Source of the DNA: Cliona cf. orientalis
Taxonomy: Eukaryota; Porifera; Demospongiae; Clionaida; Clionaidae
Length of the DNA: 64,000 nucleotides
NCBI GenBank assembly: GCA_963930775.1
Contig: OZ005700.1
Span: forward strand, 6,272,609-6,336,608
Reading direction: 5' to 3'
Position numbers and translations under genes: made by a program. The first letter of the stretch is position 1. Each line of letters starts with the position of its first letter. Below are positions 22,601-61,284 of the stretch, piece by piece. Under the pieces are notes generated by a model. That model saw only the letters and a list, made by a program, of their open reading frames with translations, was not told where the DNA came from and searched no databases.

Positions 22601-23944
22601 ATCACTGGGATAGCCTTTTCCAGGAAATCAAGAGCTTTCATGTCAAAGAAACTGTCTGGATTGAAGGATGCCACTGCAACATGAACAATTTCAAGTTTAA
22701 TATCTATCATCAGTATAAACATGCTACACTTCTGCAGAAAAGTGATTTAGCCATCTTCATGCGGTATCGATCCTAAAATAATAATCGCAGACTTACTTCG
22801 GAGCTTGATTTTGAAGACTCTTTGTCCATTAACAACCATTAGCTCGTTGGATGGGAGAGCTACAGCACAAGGAGTGGCAACATTCATTGTGATGGGAGCC
22901 TCTCCCACGTGTACCCAAGACTGTGTGGAGGAGGAGTAGACACAAAGAGATGTGGTAGTGGAATTTAATCCTCCCACTGCAATCAACATGTTTCCAAACA
23001 CAGAAGGATGGCAGAATCCAATAGGGATACTCCGTATTCTCTTCCATACTGACCGTGGTTGTGAGGTCTCCTTGGCACTGAATTGACAGCTGGCTATGAG
23101 TGAATCTAGAGAAGCAGAATACACGCAAGTTTCTTGTGGTAGACTCAGTTCAGAATTTGTTCCTCCCATCAGATACCAGCGACTGTTGAAGACAGTAGAT
23201 GTTATAAAATGCAGCAACTGAGGTGGATGTTGTATAGTTGCCCATTGACGACCATTGTATACATAAATTTTATTGTTCATGAGAGGATAATCAATTCCAA
23301 TCACGAGGAGATAGTCTCCATGACTCACAGAAGATGCACCAGGCGCTGGCAATGGTGTTGGCAGAGGCGGTAGAGTTTCCCACCATTGACCATGCTCGCT
23401 TAATGTCCACAATTTATTCCGACGTAGGTAGCCCACTGGTATACTCCCATCCACCGACTAGTACCAGCTGGGAGTGGTAAGTGGTGAGGGCAAAGTGATA
23501 TACAGGAGTATCTAGTACATCCCATGTGTCAGTGGCAGGGGTATAGACATAGAGCCTAGCTTCATCCCTTTTACTTCCAGATACTGTTCCTCCCCCTAAA
23601 TAGACCTTATTTTTCAGCCACACTGCCTGAGCTCTACCTATACACACAGGCACTTCCCTGCACTCTTGCCATTCCACTGAAGCCAAAGGATGAAGGATAT
23701 CAACCTGGATGTTAGAGATCAACATAATAATTGATTATAAAAAGATCGGGTGCAGACAACTCATGCAATTCTATTACAATTTACAGGTATTAACTCATTG
23801 GTACAATTGTCAATTCTATCTGACTGTGCACTTAGGCATACTAGTCTAAGAGTATTATAGCACTCCTTTGTCAACACAATAATTGCCAACTTCCTACTAA
23901 CTGCATGGGTATACAGAATCCATTTAGCTTACTGCTCGATCCAT
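19619..23944 (-). pseudogene. Kelch-Death-coiled coil-ZU5-Death gene, disrupted
   Basis: Ten exons on the minus strand: 23933-23944 (MDRA, tentative), 22797-23704, 22374-22673, 21988-22146, 21201-21751, 20676-21140, 20455-20607, 20307-20363, 20078-20188, 19619-19893. Without the lesions the total is 2673 nt, 890 residues. Domains: Kelch repeats (5-305; VYLGGG, VLVGG, YLMGG, IAVGG motifs), a Death-like fold (310-400), a coiled coil (410-455), ZU5 (about 480-640), and a C-terminal Death domain (about 800-885; LGGALGLSYTRLQRM). ZU5 and Death domains are adaptor modules in UNC5, PIDD and ankyrin proteins; a signalling role is inference. Lesions: one extra base in Kelch near 23411-23424, a 313-bp transposon in exon 6, and a missing base in an A6 run (20519-20524) of exon 7. 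The last could instead be a 54-nt intron with a poor acceptor. The indels may be assembly errors; the transposon is not. Confidence 0.8.
20744..21056. mobile_element. GGCGTAGGAA element 1, inserted in a coding exon, 5-bp TSD
   Basis: 313 bp with ends CAGTGGCGTAGGAA and TTCCTACGCCACTG (perfect 14-bp inverted repeats). The direct repeat CAGCG lies at 20739-20743 and 21057-21061. Removing the element and one CAGCG leaves exon 6 of the Kelch/ZU5 gene as a 147-nt, 49-codon phase-0 exon reading ESDAVTLDIPMEG across the site. The element contains GCGCGCGGAGCGCGCGC and the phrase CCACGCCCACTTT, both shared with the copy at 40409-40752. The CAGTGG start recalls hAT ends, but hAT duplications are usually 8 bp, so the superfamily is left open. 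Confidence 0.9.
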
Positions 23945-24491
23945 GATTCAATTACTCTGTTCACTGGATGTTTATGCTTCAGTATCCAGAGAGCTTATTA
24001 GTAGCTAAATATCTCCAGCATAATAAGACTGCATGCATGTATGGTTCCACATTTGTTGGGTCACACCCATTTTACAAACAATTTACATAATAGATAATGT
24101 GGGAGTACCTGTAGATGACAGTATTGAGGACTGGGTCTTTTATTTTGCCTCAGTTTGATAGTTTAGTACTACTGTGTAGCTAATACTTGGTATAATCTAT
24201 TCACTGATGAGCTAAGGGTCACTGAGTTTGTTTATGCTAGTCAAGAAGCCACGATGACTTCTGTATACCATAATCAAAATCAAAATTATAGTATACCCAT
24301 TAATGCTATTAATGTTGATGAGGTTTTCATTATTGCACTAATTCTAGCTATAGCTATCTCATACCAAATTTTAAAATTTAGTTACATACAGTGTATGTGG
24401 CATTGTCCATATTATTTATAAACATATCAAGCAAGTATTAGGAATTCAAGGGTTGTATGACATTGTGTCAAGTTTAACATTATTGTGGATA
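23945..24491. other. Intergenic, no gene seen
   Basis: AT-rich sequence between the Kelch-gene start and the GNAT-A stop. From about 24310 onward it is similar to 30890-31097, i.e. the 3' flank shared by the duplicated GNAT units. Nothing else is recognised. Confidence 0.5.
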
Positions 24492-25466
24492 TTAATCAAT
24501 AGAAGGAGATGCAATGCCGTAGATCTTTTTTAGTTGTCTCCCAGGGGGAATTCCCTTAGTGTACATCCTGTTGGCAATGTGAGTGAGCTCTGCCTCCAGT
24601 TCATCCATCAGCTCTGCAGCACCTTCTCCACAGTTATCCCCAACAGGATGGAACAGCTCTAGCTTTGTCTTGGGGACGGCTTCATTTGCTAGGCAATACT
24701 CTGCAGCTGTTTTCAATAAAAGCTTGGCAATCTGTACATTGTCGGCATACAGTGGTGCCATAGCTAGGCCAATTTCTGTTCCGCCACCTCTGATCACTTG
24801 CTTGATAATGGCGTATCCAACAACGTTATCACTCTCCTTATTGATAGCAGTCCATCCCAGGCTTCCTGGAACACTGATCCAGCTCATCATGAATCTCTGG
24901 CGTGGAGTTCCAAATACTGTCTGGTCATATTTGAGTAAGCACTCCAAGTTTGTTTTGCAAATAGGCTTCACATCAATGCCTAGCGGAGTTATAAATCTTT
25001 TGCACAAATTTGCAATTATCTTCTCCAGATTTAGCATGGCAACGTTAGTATTCCAAAGCTTGTTGAATCCCAGCATTTCACACTTCGATTTCATATCCAA
25101 ATGCATATCTCCGCCGATAGTGTAGTTTTCATCACAGATGTTCATTGACTTACGTATACTTTTTATGGCATAATTTCTTCGTCTAAACTTTTCTGTTACA
25201 ATTATTCCCCCACCATGGTAATGGTTGTTAGGATATGTAATGAAACTGAAATGAGTGGCTAGTTCTCCATCAACTTCCCCAACGTAGAAACATTTTGGAT
25301 CAAAATCAATAGCACAAAGAAAATCACACGGTCCAATATGCCATCCATCTTGGACTGCTCTACGCGTGATCATATCAACATCCTTGGATGTAGCACTCCT
25401 AAAGATGAGCTGGTTAGCTGTGCTCAAGGATCTGGCTAATAATCTTATACCTGCTTGTAAAATCAT
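24492..25466 (-). CDS. GNAT-A: tandem-domain GNAT N-acetyltransferase, mitochondrial-like
   Basis: Intronless 324-residue protein. The N-terminus MILQAGIRLLARSLSTANQL is basic and amphipathic, like a mitochondrial presequence. The first half is a GNAT fold: FRSATSKDVDMITR, GEVDGELATHFSFI and the acetyl-CoA loop region GGGIIVTEKFRRRNYAIKSI. The second half resembles the C-terminal Acetyltransf_18-type domain: LLKYDQTVFGTPRQRFMMSW, VVGYAIIKQVIRGGGTEIGL, APLYAD, and the closing TKGIPPGRQLKKIYGIASP. The substrate is unknown. It belongs to a local family of five intact copies (24492, 31098, 37568, 44787, 52123) plus two broken ones. The 3' half is almost identical in DNA among copies while the 5' half differs. 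The RRNY loop departs from the usual R/Q-x-x-G-x-G/A, so activity of this copy is less certain. Confidence 0.88.
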   Translation of the reverse strand: MILQAGIRLLARSLSTANQLIFRSATSKDVDMITRRAVQDGWHIGPCDFLCAIDFDPKCFYVGEVDGELATHFSFITYPNNHYHGGGIIVTEKFRRRNYAIKSIRKSMNICDENYTIGGDMHLDMKSKCEMLGFNKLWNTNVAMLNLEKIIANLCKRFITPLGIDVKPICKTNLECLLKYDQTVFGTPRQRFMMSWISVPGSLGWTAINKESDNVVGYAIIKQVIRGGGTEIGLAMAPLYADNVQIAKLLLKTAAEYCLANEAVPKTKLELFHPVGDNCGEGAAELMDELEAELTHIANRMYTKGIPPGRQLKKIYGIASPSID

Positions 25467-27512
25467 GATACTTGTTCCGACTCCTTATGCCACAGCCCTA
25501 CTATATTATAACTCTGTCATGGCTCCACACCACTCCCACATCATGTGTACCATGCATTCCTGGAATTGTTATCCACCCCCGGTTGCTAAGCATAGGTAGC
25601 TAAGCATAGTGATAGATTGATGATGAGTAGCTACTCCTCCCGTGTGAAACTAGATTATGAGACCTCAAATAGTCACAACTGTGGGAAGCCATCAGACTTG
25701 GTGTCCAGTGAAGGGCTCTGTGTATGGCCAATGGTATAATAATTATGGCTTAGACTTAGTCTGGTGAGCAGGGAAGGGTCGAGCTATAATAATATTATTA
25801 TTGTAAGGTGCATATGCATGTATGCCCATACAGGTCCAATTTTCATGGTTTTCTTGGGTATTAAGTTACTATCCATGAAAATTAGGCCCACGAGGAATAA
25901 GCATGATAGCCCATGAACGTTAAACTTTCTTTAGAGAAGACCTTCTGCAAAACCTTGACCCCATTAAACTTTTTACTATAATCTATTATAGTACATACAA
26001 CCATGCATGTACTTATCATTATCTGACTCATGGGAAAAGTGAGGTAAATCAATCACCTGAGTCACTCATGGGCTTGGTGATATTAAGTAATACTCATGGG
26101 AGTTTCTTCCATTAATTTTTACATATATATTCTTCACCACAACTGATTTATGCATGACCTCTGCACTGACCTCACTAAAATCTCCCCAGATAGCTAATCA
26201 TGGGTGAACCTTAACCTTAATAATTATTATAAAGCATGACAATTACACATAATTGATGTATGCTACTCACATACAATGTCATAGTGACCCTTTACCATAT
26301 ACAATGGAGCTACTATCAATAATGGAGCTGCACATGTGCAGTGTTTCATATCACATTGAGAACAGAACAGTGCACATTATAATAATAATAATACCAGTGA
26401 CGTATATTATGTAACAGTTACTTGATTATTAATTTTTGTGAACTATTACATTATTAGAACTCTGATCTAGTGTTTTGCTATAGCTTGTGTTATTTGTGTT
26501 GATATTGAGTACTATTCTGTACATTCTTGAATGAGCAACTATTAAAACGTGTACTAAGAACAAGCCGACTCAGGAGAGGAATGCTACGTTACTAAATGGA
26601 TAGACATCCCTGCATCATATCAAATTTGGACAAGAGACCGAGGCGCCAACCCTCGGAGAATTCGAAGCCAGCAACAACAATTCAAAATTAATGACGATGT
26701 AGTACAGGATATCTCCCAGTACTAGTTGTCCATCACCAGAGGAGGTTGGACGTGCATAGTTCAATACTTAAAGACAAAAATCTTTGAATTGAGGGGTAAT
26801 AACTTTGCCAGTGATTCCATACTGATGAAATATTACATCTTAGCCTATTAAGATCATCAAAACAGTGTTACCTATATAGTGGAGTACATATTTGCACTAT
26901 ACTTTGTCGCTTAATTGCATTCCATTGTACATAAAACAGCTCATAAGTACTCCATGGTTGATTTCCTCACGGGGCTTCAGTTGGGCTCTGACATTATTTG
27001 TCAACATAGACTTACTGGCGAAGTTTCATTCCCTAATTCCAAAAATTCCTTCATTATGTATAGGACAATGTCCAACCTCCTCTGGTCCATCACTGCCACT
27101 CTTGTTTGGTGCTTCAAGTTTGTAACTATAGCTATATACCACCCCTACTGTTGATTCAATTTTTATACTAAGTCTTGCTAATTATTATTACTAATGTGCT
27201 GATGCACTTATCATTGGTATATGACCATCCTCAATTCACAGTAACACTGTTGATGATGGTGGTCTTTGAAATTTCCACAAGTCAATCTGGCCCAGATAGC
27301 CTATTATTATAATAGCAAGACTTAGTATAAAAATCAATGGTACTCTATTGCTATTATCCACCACCTAATTTAACACCATACAATGCAATGCAAACTGCAC
27401 TTCACCCCTTGAAGTTGTGCAAAATTTTTAATGTACAAGGTAATTCTGAAATGTGTTATAATATTATAGAAGGCCATGATCATGAATATTAATTTTAATA
27501 CTAAAATTAATG
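25467..27512. other. Non-coding spacer in duplication unit A
   Basis: The parts near 25560-25720, 26590-26660 and 27340-27512 resemble the shorter spacer 32046-32960 in unit B. The 25760-26560 stretch has no counterpart there and looks like a private insertion, but terminal repeats were not found. No gene is recognised. Confidence 0.5.
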
Positions 27513-28545
27513 TTAATAATCAGCTGCTGAGTCAGCAATGAAGTCTCGTCTTCCAATCTTGCCTGCCTCTTGTTGTTGAATGGCGGCTAGCTTCGGACAC
27601 TCAGTGATGCGATGGCCCAGTCCACCACAATAGGCACAGCCCTTGTCATCACCAACACCAAGCATGTCAGTAGTGAGAGAGTCCAACTGGTGGAGAAATG
27701 GAGGCACTTTCTGCTTTGCTTCAATGAGTAAGGCTTTAAGATCTCTCAGTACAGATTCCTCTAAATAATAACATAATATCCATCAGGAGCATGGCCCAAT
27801 GTAAAATTTAACGATATTAGCTAAATGCACACTTACCACACATTTTATTGATGAAGGTAGTAGCAATACCAGTCTTACCACAACGACCTGTCCTGCCAAT
27901 GCGGTGGACTACATAATGAATAAAATTAATGTGTAATTGCAAACAAAACTGGATTCAATCATTTTACACACTCACCATAGTTCTCAATATCTGTGGGCAT
28001 GTCATAGTTGATGACATGTTGGATATTGGGGAAGTCCAGTCCCTTTGAGGCTACGTCTGTTGCCACAAGTACATCTTTACGACCTTCACGAAATTCACGA
28101 ATGGACCACTGCCGATCCTCCTGATCTGAAATTAAAACCTTAAAAAGTTTCAGCAACTGTATTATGACTATCCCTGGCTAAGTCCACTGAATTATCAAAA
28201 TGAATTTTTCGACTTGCTAAGCATGTGATTCCATTGTATACTCACCTTTGTCCCCATGGATGCTGACAGCCTGCACTCCCTTTAGCAGCAGGTACATGCC
28301 AGTGAATATCATCCACTTCAGCCTTCTTCTCTGCATGAGAACACCAACACCTACATACAGATAGAACAATAGTCAAAAGTATATAGATCTACTGACTAAT
28401 GTTTCCCCTGCATGTATTCTCACAGGTGGCGGTGTTTTTTGAAGACACTCTAGAAGGTAAACAACTTTAGCCTCTTGCTTGACATACTCCACTTCCTGTA
28501 TCACATCCAAACTGGCTGCTCCAGCTCGACCGACATTCACAGTAA
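27513..28545 (-). pseudogene. Duplicate of DDX41 exons 9-13, broken in exon 10
   Basis: Five blocks match the DDX41 exons at 32961-34023: 28424-28545 (122 nt), 28246-28350 (105 nt), 27976-28125 (150 nt), 27837-27908 (72 nt), 27513-27760 (248 nt). Splice sites are kept and four blocks have exactly the length of the intact exons. The exon-10 block is 105 instead of 97 nt because of two 4-bp insertions (TGCA after TTCTCA, and TGGC after GATATTCAC), which shift the frame twice. No copies of exons 1-8 lie upstream, so on its own it has no start or ATP-binding half. The zinc-knuckle exon is intact, so use as an alternative downstream 3' end of DDX41 cannot be excluded, although exon 10 as spliced would not read through. 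Confidence 0.85.
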
Positions 28546-29009
28546 CTGCCGGAGCGTAACCCATACAGGATGGAGAATTACTCCAAGTATTTCCATTTGA
28601 AACTGATGACCCTAACATTACATGTACGTATGCCATGATACGGTGTCGACAATTGCATATAGATTCATAATTTGGCCCAATTAAGCTAAAACGTCAACAG
28701 TAAGAGTGCTGTTGCCCCAAATATCTACCCTAGTCTTTCCTATATCCACTTGTATTAGTGAAATAGTAATTTAGTATCCAACTAACAATGGCATTGCGGT
28801 CCATGCCAGCACCACCACCCACCATGATATCTGGTGTGACAGTGCATGCAGAGCTAGGTGATCATGATGTGCCAAGACACACAATGACACAAGAGCTAGG
28901 AGGGTTAGTACTATCTAGGAGGCACTGTTGATCCAAAAAAGAGGCAGCACCATAAATATCAAGAACCTGGATAAAAGGGCTACAAATGAAACCCATTCAC
29001 AACAATCAC
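28546..29009. other. Duplicated DDX41 intron-8 sequence
   Basis: This is similar throughout to 34024-34500, immediately 5' (in gene direction) of the intact exon 9. Shared words include ATCTACCCTAGTCTTTCC and AAATATCAAGAACCTGGATA. It therefore represents the copied end of intron 8. The similarity breaks near 29009, where the GNAT fragment begins. Confidence 0.7.
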
Positions 29010-29186
29010 TTACAGATATTTTGGATCAAAATCAACAGCACAAGGAAAATCACATGGTCCAACATGCCAGCCATCTTGGACTGCTCTACGTGTGATTATA
29101 TCAACATCCTTGGATGTAGCATTCCTAAAGATGAGCTGGTTAGCTGTGCTGAAGCATCTGGATAACAACCTGATTTGCAAAACCAT
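29010..29186 (-). pseudogene. GNAT-A2: 5' fragment of a GNAT gene
   Basis: It starts at MVLQIRLLSRCFSTANQLIF, runs through RNATSKDVDIITRRAVQDGW and stops in the frame at VDFDPKYL. Only the presequence and the first third of the GNAT fold are present. In unit B the corresponding gene (36128-37062) is longer but also broken. Because all other family members are intronless, this is a truncation rather than a first exon. The breakpoint at about 29015 joins it directly to duplicated DDX41 intron sequence. Confidence 0.8.
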
Positions 29187-29559
29187 GATGCTTATTCTAA
29201 ATAGCTGAATCCTATGCCACATCTATACTCATGCAAGTACAACACATATCATTATACTAGCTGTAACTACATGTACAATACACCATAATTTTAACCAATA
29301 ATGAATGGGTATAATACTATATGACTGTACATCTCTATATGTATATCATGCATGACCCAGTTCACTGCACGTTCCAGGAATTACGTATAACTTCCTCAAT
29401 TTGTATGAACACCATGGCATCATTATTATTGTCCACCACTTCCTTAACAATCAATAAGTGGTGTTCCCCATATGAGGTATTTACAAACAGGAGTAGATTA
29501 GATAGGAGTGTTGAACTACATGCAAACACATTTCGGGAGGATAGATAATACGCGCTGTA

Positions 29560-29826
29560 CTTCAGCCTAAAATCAAGTGGCCAATCAGATTTAATTTACA
29601 TAAATTGATCAGAGCCATGATCAAAAGCATCACCATTAAATCTTATAACCGTTTGTTACAAAACAGCTTCACCTATCGGGATACTAATGATTATGTACTT
29701 GCATACCATCTGTTGTGATGGTGATAGTTGACGTTTAAGTTCATCATTAATTTTTCAGAAGTCAATTCTTTGATTCTCTTGCATTGCATACCCTTCTTGT
29801 TTCAATTGCAAAAGGTATCATCTGAA
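29560..29826 (-). repeat. Degenerate copy of the Kelch/ZU5 coiled-coil exon and flank
   Basis: Similar to 21862-22115, i.e. exon 4 of the Kelch-ZU5-Death gene plus adjoining intron. Shared words include CAGAGCCATGATCAAAAGC, ATGATTATGTACTTGCATAC, CAGAAGTCAATTCTTTGATT and GCATTGCATACCCTTCT. Small indels destroy the reading frame. Its right end meets the Penelope-like fragment at about 29826, so copying and retroelement insertion may be linked. Confidence 0.75.
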
Positions 29827-29829
29827 ACA

Positions 29830-30825
29830 AACGATTCTTTGACCCCATTACCAGCAGAGAGGATCGCAGAGCTCCTTCAGCTCTGTCTGAAGTCAACCTA
29901 CTTCAGCTACAACGGTGAGTTCTATGAGCAGAGGCAGGGCGCAGCCATGGGCTCCCCTGTCTCTGCAGTAGTTGCCAACTTGTACACGGAGTTCTTTGAG
30001 GAGCTGGCACTACAGTCGGCTCCCTCGAGACCAAGGTTCTGGAAGTGGTATATGGATGACACATGCTGCATGATGAAGAACGATGAGGTAGAGCCTTTAC
30101 TCAACCATCTCAATAGTGCACGCCCCACCATCAAATTCACCAGGGAGCTGGAGAGGGACGGCTCCCTTCCCTTCCTTGATACCAAGCTAACACGAAGGGA
30201 AGGTGGCACTCTGGATGACTGTCTTCAGGAAGCCAACGCACACAGTCAGGTACCTGCACTTCAGCTCCCACCACCCAGCAAGTGCAAAGAGGGCAGCCGT
30301 CAGGAGTCTCTTCGACAGGGCCAGGAACATCACTCTACGGAAAAAGAACCTGCGGGAAGAAGATCACCTCACCACCATTTTCAAACAGAACGGTTATCCC
30401 TTACCCTTCACCCGTGCCATATTCTCTTCCATATACAGAAACCATCAAAACTACCAGCAGAGGAGTCGGATGAGGAACTAGCTAGATGATGATCCCAGGA
30501 GGATGAGAGGAAACAACCATTGGCAGTCATCCCATACGTGAGCGGTGTGAGTGAGTGGTTCAGGAAGGCCTGAGGGAAGTTCAACCTACGGGTTGTCTAC
30601 AAATCAGGCCCAACTCTCCGCTCGCTACTCACCAAAGTAAAGGACCCCCTCCCCATGCAAGGAGAAGCTGGCAGGTGTACTCTAGCTACCAAATCCTCTG
30701 CCAGTGTGGCAAGGTGTACGTTGGGGAAACGCAGAGGTGCCTAGAGACGCGAGTCAAAGAATACAGAGATGCGTGCAACAAGGGGGACACATGGAAGTCT
30801 GCCATAAGCAGAGCATCAGTATGAT
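29830..30825 (+). mobile_element. Penelope-like retroelement fragment (RT plus GIY-YIG), decayed
   Basis: The C-terminal part of a reverse transcriptase is readable: AELLQLCLKSTYFSYNGEFY, QGAAMGSPVSAVVANLYTEF, then the catalytic-like WYMDDT, then LPFLDTKLTR. The frame then shifts to FRKPTHTVRYLHFSSHHPAS and FKQNGYPLPFTRAIFSSIYR. Further on, after another break, comes CQCGKVYVGETQRCLETRVK, a GIY-YIG-type endonuclease segment. The order RT then GIY-YIG is typical of Penelope-like elements. The 5' part is missing and at least two frameshifts plus a stop are present, so it is inactive. It lies between duplication units A and B. Confidence 0.88.
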
Positions 30826-31097
30826 TACCTCATAACCACAGAATAATAAATTGTTACTGGGCACATGTAACTATCATTAATTTTTCATTATTGCATACAA
30901 TAATGTTAATTCTAGCTATCTCATACCAAATCACATACAATAACTATAGCTGGCATCATCCATATTAATTTTACGAACACATTATGCAAGCATTTAAATT
31001 TTAAGGATTGAATGTATCAAGATTAACATTATCTATTATTAGATTTGGCAAGGGTTATAGACTCAGAATCTTATATATAAGCCCTTGGGTGTGGATA

Positions 31098-32045
31098 TTA
31101 ATCAACAGTAGGAGACGCAATGCCATAAATTTTTTTCATCTGCCTTCCAGGGGGAATTCCCTTAGAGTACATCCTGTAGGCAATGTGAGTGAGCTCTGCA
31201 GCACCTTCTCCACAGTTATCCCCAACAGGATGGAACAGCTCTAGCTTTGTCTTGGGGATGGCTTCATTTGCTAGGCAATACTCTGCAGCTGTTTTCAATA
31301 GAAGCTTGGCGATGTCTGCATTGTCAGCATACAGTGGTGCCATAGCTAGGCCAATTTCTGTTCCACCACCTCTGATCACTTGCTTGATAATGGCGTATCC
31401 GACAACGCTATCACTCTCCTTATCGACTGCAGTCCATCCCAGGCTTCCTGGAACACTGATCCAGCTTGTCATGAATCTCTGGCGTGGAGTTCCAAATACC
31501 ATCCGGTCATATTTTAGCAGCTTCTCTAAGTTTGTTCTGCAAATGGACTCCATATCAACACTAGACGGAATTCCTGGTTCCTTACCCAGTTTTGCAACTA
31601 TCTTCTCCAGATTTAGCATGGCAATACTAGTATTCCAAAGCTTGTTTTTGAACCCCACCATTTCGAACGTTGATTTCATACCTAAATGGACATCTCCGCC
31701 AATTGTGTAGTTTTCATCACACATGCTCATTAACTTCTGTAGAGTCTTTAGAGCATAACCCCTCCGTCTAAACTTCTCCGTTACAATCATTCCTCCAGTA
31801 TGGCAATGGTTGTTAGGATATGGAATGATACTGAAATGAGTGACTAATTCTCCATTAATTTCTCCAACATAAAAACTTTTTGGATTGAAATCAATAGCAC
31901 AAGGATAATCATATGGTCCAACATGCCAGCCATCTTGGACTGCCCTACATGTGATCATATGAACATCCTTAGATGTAGCATTCCTAAAGATGAGCTGGTT
32001 AGCTGTGCTGAAGGATCTGGATAATACTCTCATTCGGAAAACCAT
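31098..32045 (-). CDS. GNAT-B: tandem-domain GNAT N-acetyltransferase
   Basis: Intronless, 315 residues from the start MVFRMRVLSRSFSTANQLIF, chosen by alignment with the other copies; the frame extends 20 codons further upstream. The acetyl-CoA loop reads VTEKFRRRGYALKTLQK, matching the GNAT R-x-x-G-x-A pattern better than copy A. The C-terminal domain has KYDRMVFGTPRQRFMTSW, GTEIGLAMAPLYAD and TKLELFHPVGDNCGEGAAE. Compared with all other copies it lacks eight residues after GEGAAEL, an in-frame 24-bp deletion lying between two GCAGAGCT direct repeats. Otherwise intact. The basic N-terminus suggests mitochondrial import. The substrate is unknown. Confidence 0.87.
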   Translation of the reverse strand: MVFRMRVLSRSFSTANQLIFRNATSKDVHMITCRAVQDGWHVGPYDYPCAIDFNPKSFYVGEINGELVTHFSIIPYPNNHCHTGGMIVTEKFRRRGYALKTLQKLMSMCDENYTIGGDVHLGMKSTFEMVGFKNKLWNTSIAMLNLEKIVAKLGKEPGIPSSVDMESICRTNLEKLLKYDRMVFGTPRQRFMTSWISVPGSLGWTAVDKESDSVVGYAIIKQVIRGGGTEIGLAMAPLYADNADIAKLLLKTAAEYCLANEAIPKTKLELFHPVGDNCGEGAAELTHIAYRMYSKGIPPGRQMKKIYGIASPTVD

Positions 32046-32960
32046 GATACTTGTTCTGACTCCTTTGCAATGACTGTGGCTAGCCCTGTCACACCTCCAA
32101 TGCAAGCTACTTCATGCATTCCTGGAATTGCTATCCACCCCCATAGTTGCCAAAAGTCCAGGTTTGGCCAGGATAACTAAATGTAGTGATCTATTGGTCT
32201 ACTCCTCCCATGTGAAACTAGATTATGAGACCTCAAATAGTCACATAATCAAACTTTGGGAAGCCATCAGACATGGTGTCTGGTGAAGGACTTAGTCTCA
32301 CGTGCTGGTCTTGTGTGTAGGGAAGCAAGTTAGTGTAAAAAAGACCTAGAGTAACTCACGGAATGATTTCAGCTACATGTAAACCATATTACAACCTAGA
32401 GTAAGTCTAAATCCGAGTATCCATTAGTGTAACAAGTTGGGGGGGGGGGGGGGGGGGGGGGATTTTTACACCACTTCGGATATTGCATAAAATTAAATGG
32501 ATAGACATTGGATCCCTACATCATATTTAGTATCGGACCCCCTCAGTGTGGAGCTTTGAATCAGAACAAGAGACTGAGGTGCCAACCCTCGGAGAAGTCA
32601 AGTATGTTTTCCATCACTACCACTTCTTGTTTTGGTGCTTTCTTTAAATACATGCCACCCCTGCTGTCGATAATTTATACTTGCATAATTATAATAATAG
32701 GCTATCCACGGGCCAGATTGAGCACAGAAATTTCAAGACCACCATCATCAACAGTAAGATTTAAATTACATGTGGATCGAGGGTGGTCATATATACCAAG
32801 ATAAGCATCAGCACATTCTATTGGTATTATTCATCACAAAAGAAATGAATAACTTAATGCCATACGTACAATGTCACACAAAACTGCACTTCGCCCCTTG
32901 TACAAGTGTGCAAGATAATTAAAGTGTTACATAGAAAGCCATGATCATGAAACTTTAATG
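32046..32960. other. Non-coding spacer in duplication unit B
   Basis: A shorter version of the unit A spacer. It contains a run of 23 G at 32439-32461. No gene is recognised. Confidence 0.5.
32439..32461 (+). repeat. Poly(G) run of 23
   Basis: An uninterrupted G tract. Similar tracts occur at 57236-57256 (21 G) and 44118-44141 (24 C). Lengths of such runs are unreliable in most sequencing data. Confidence 0.9.

Positions 32961-61284
<28,324 letters not shown>

Larger units (their letters stand above)
24310..29330. repeat. Segmental duplication unit A
   Basis: The unit contains, in order, a GNAT gene, DDX41 exons 13 to 9 and the 5' end of another GNAT gene, all minus strand. The same order with matching flanks occurs in 30890-37190. 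Shared non-coding blocks include TGAAACTAGATTATGAGACC (25648 and 32212), CCAACCCTCGGAGAA (26647 and 32582) and AACATTACATGTA followed by TATGCC (28613 and 34093). Limits are approximate because each unit has private insertions and deletions. Confidence 0.8.

Noticed and set aside
24583-25125. Ser-rich open frames antisense to every GNAT gene (MSSASSSSISSAAPSPQLSP)
   Set aside because: They recur only because the GNAT DNA is nearly identical between copies; they mirror the sense codons, and no independent features support coding.
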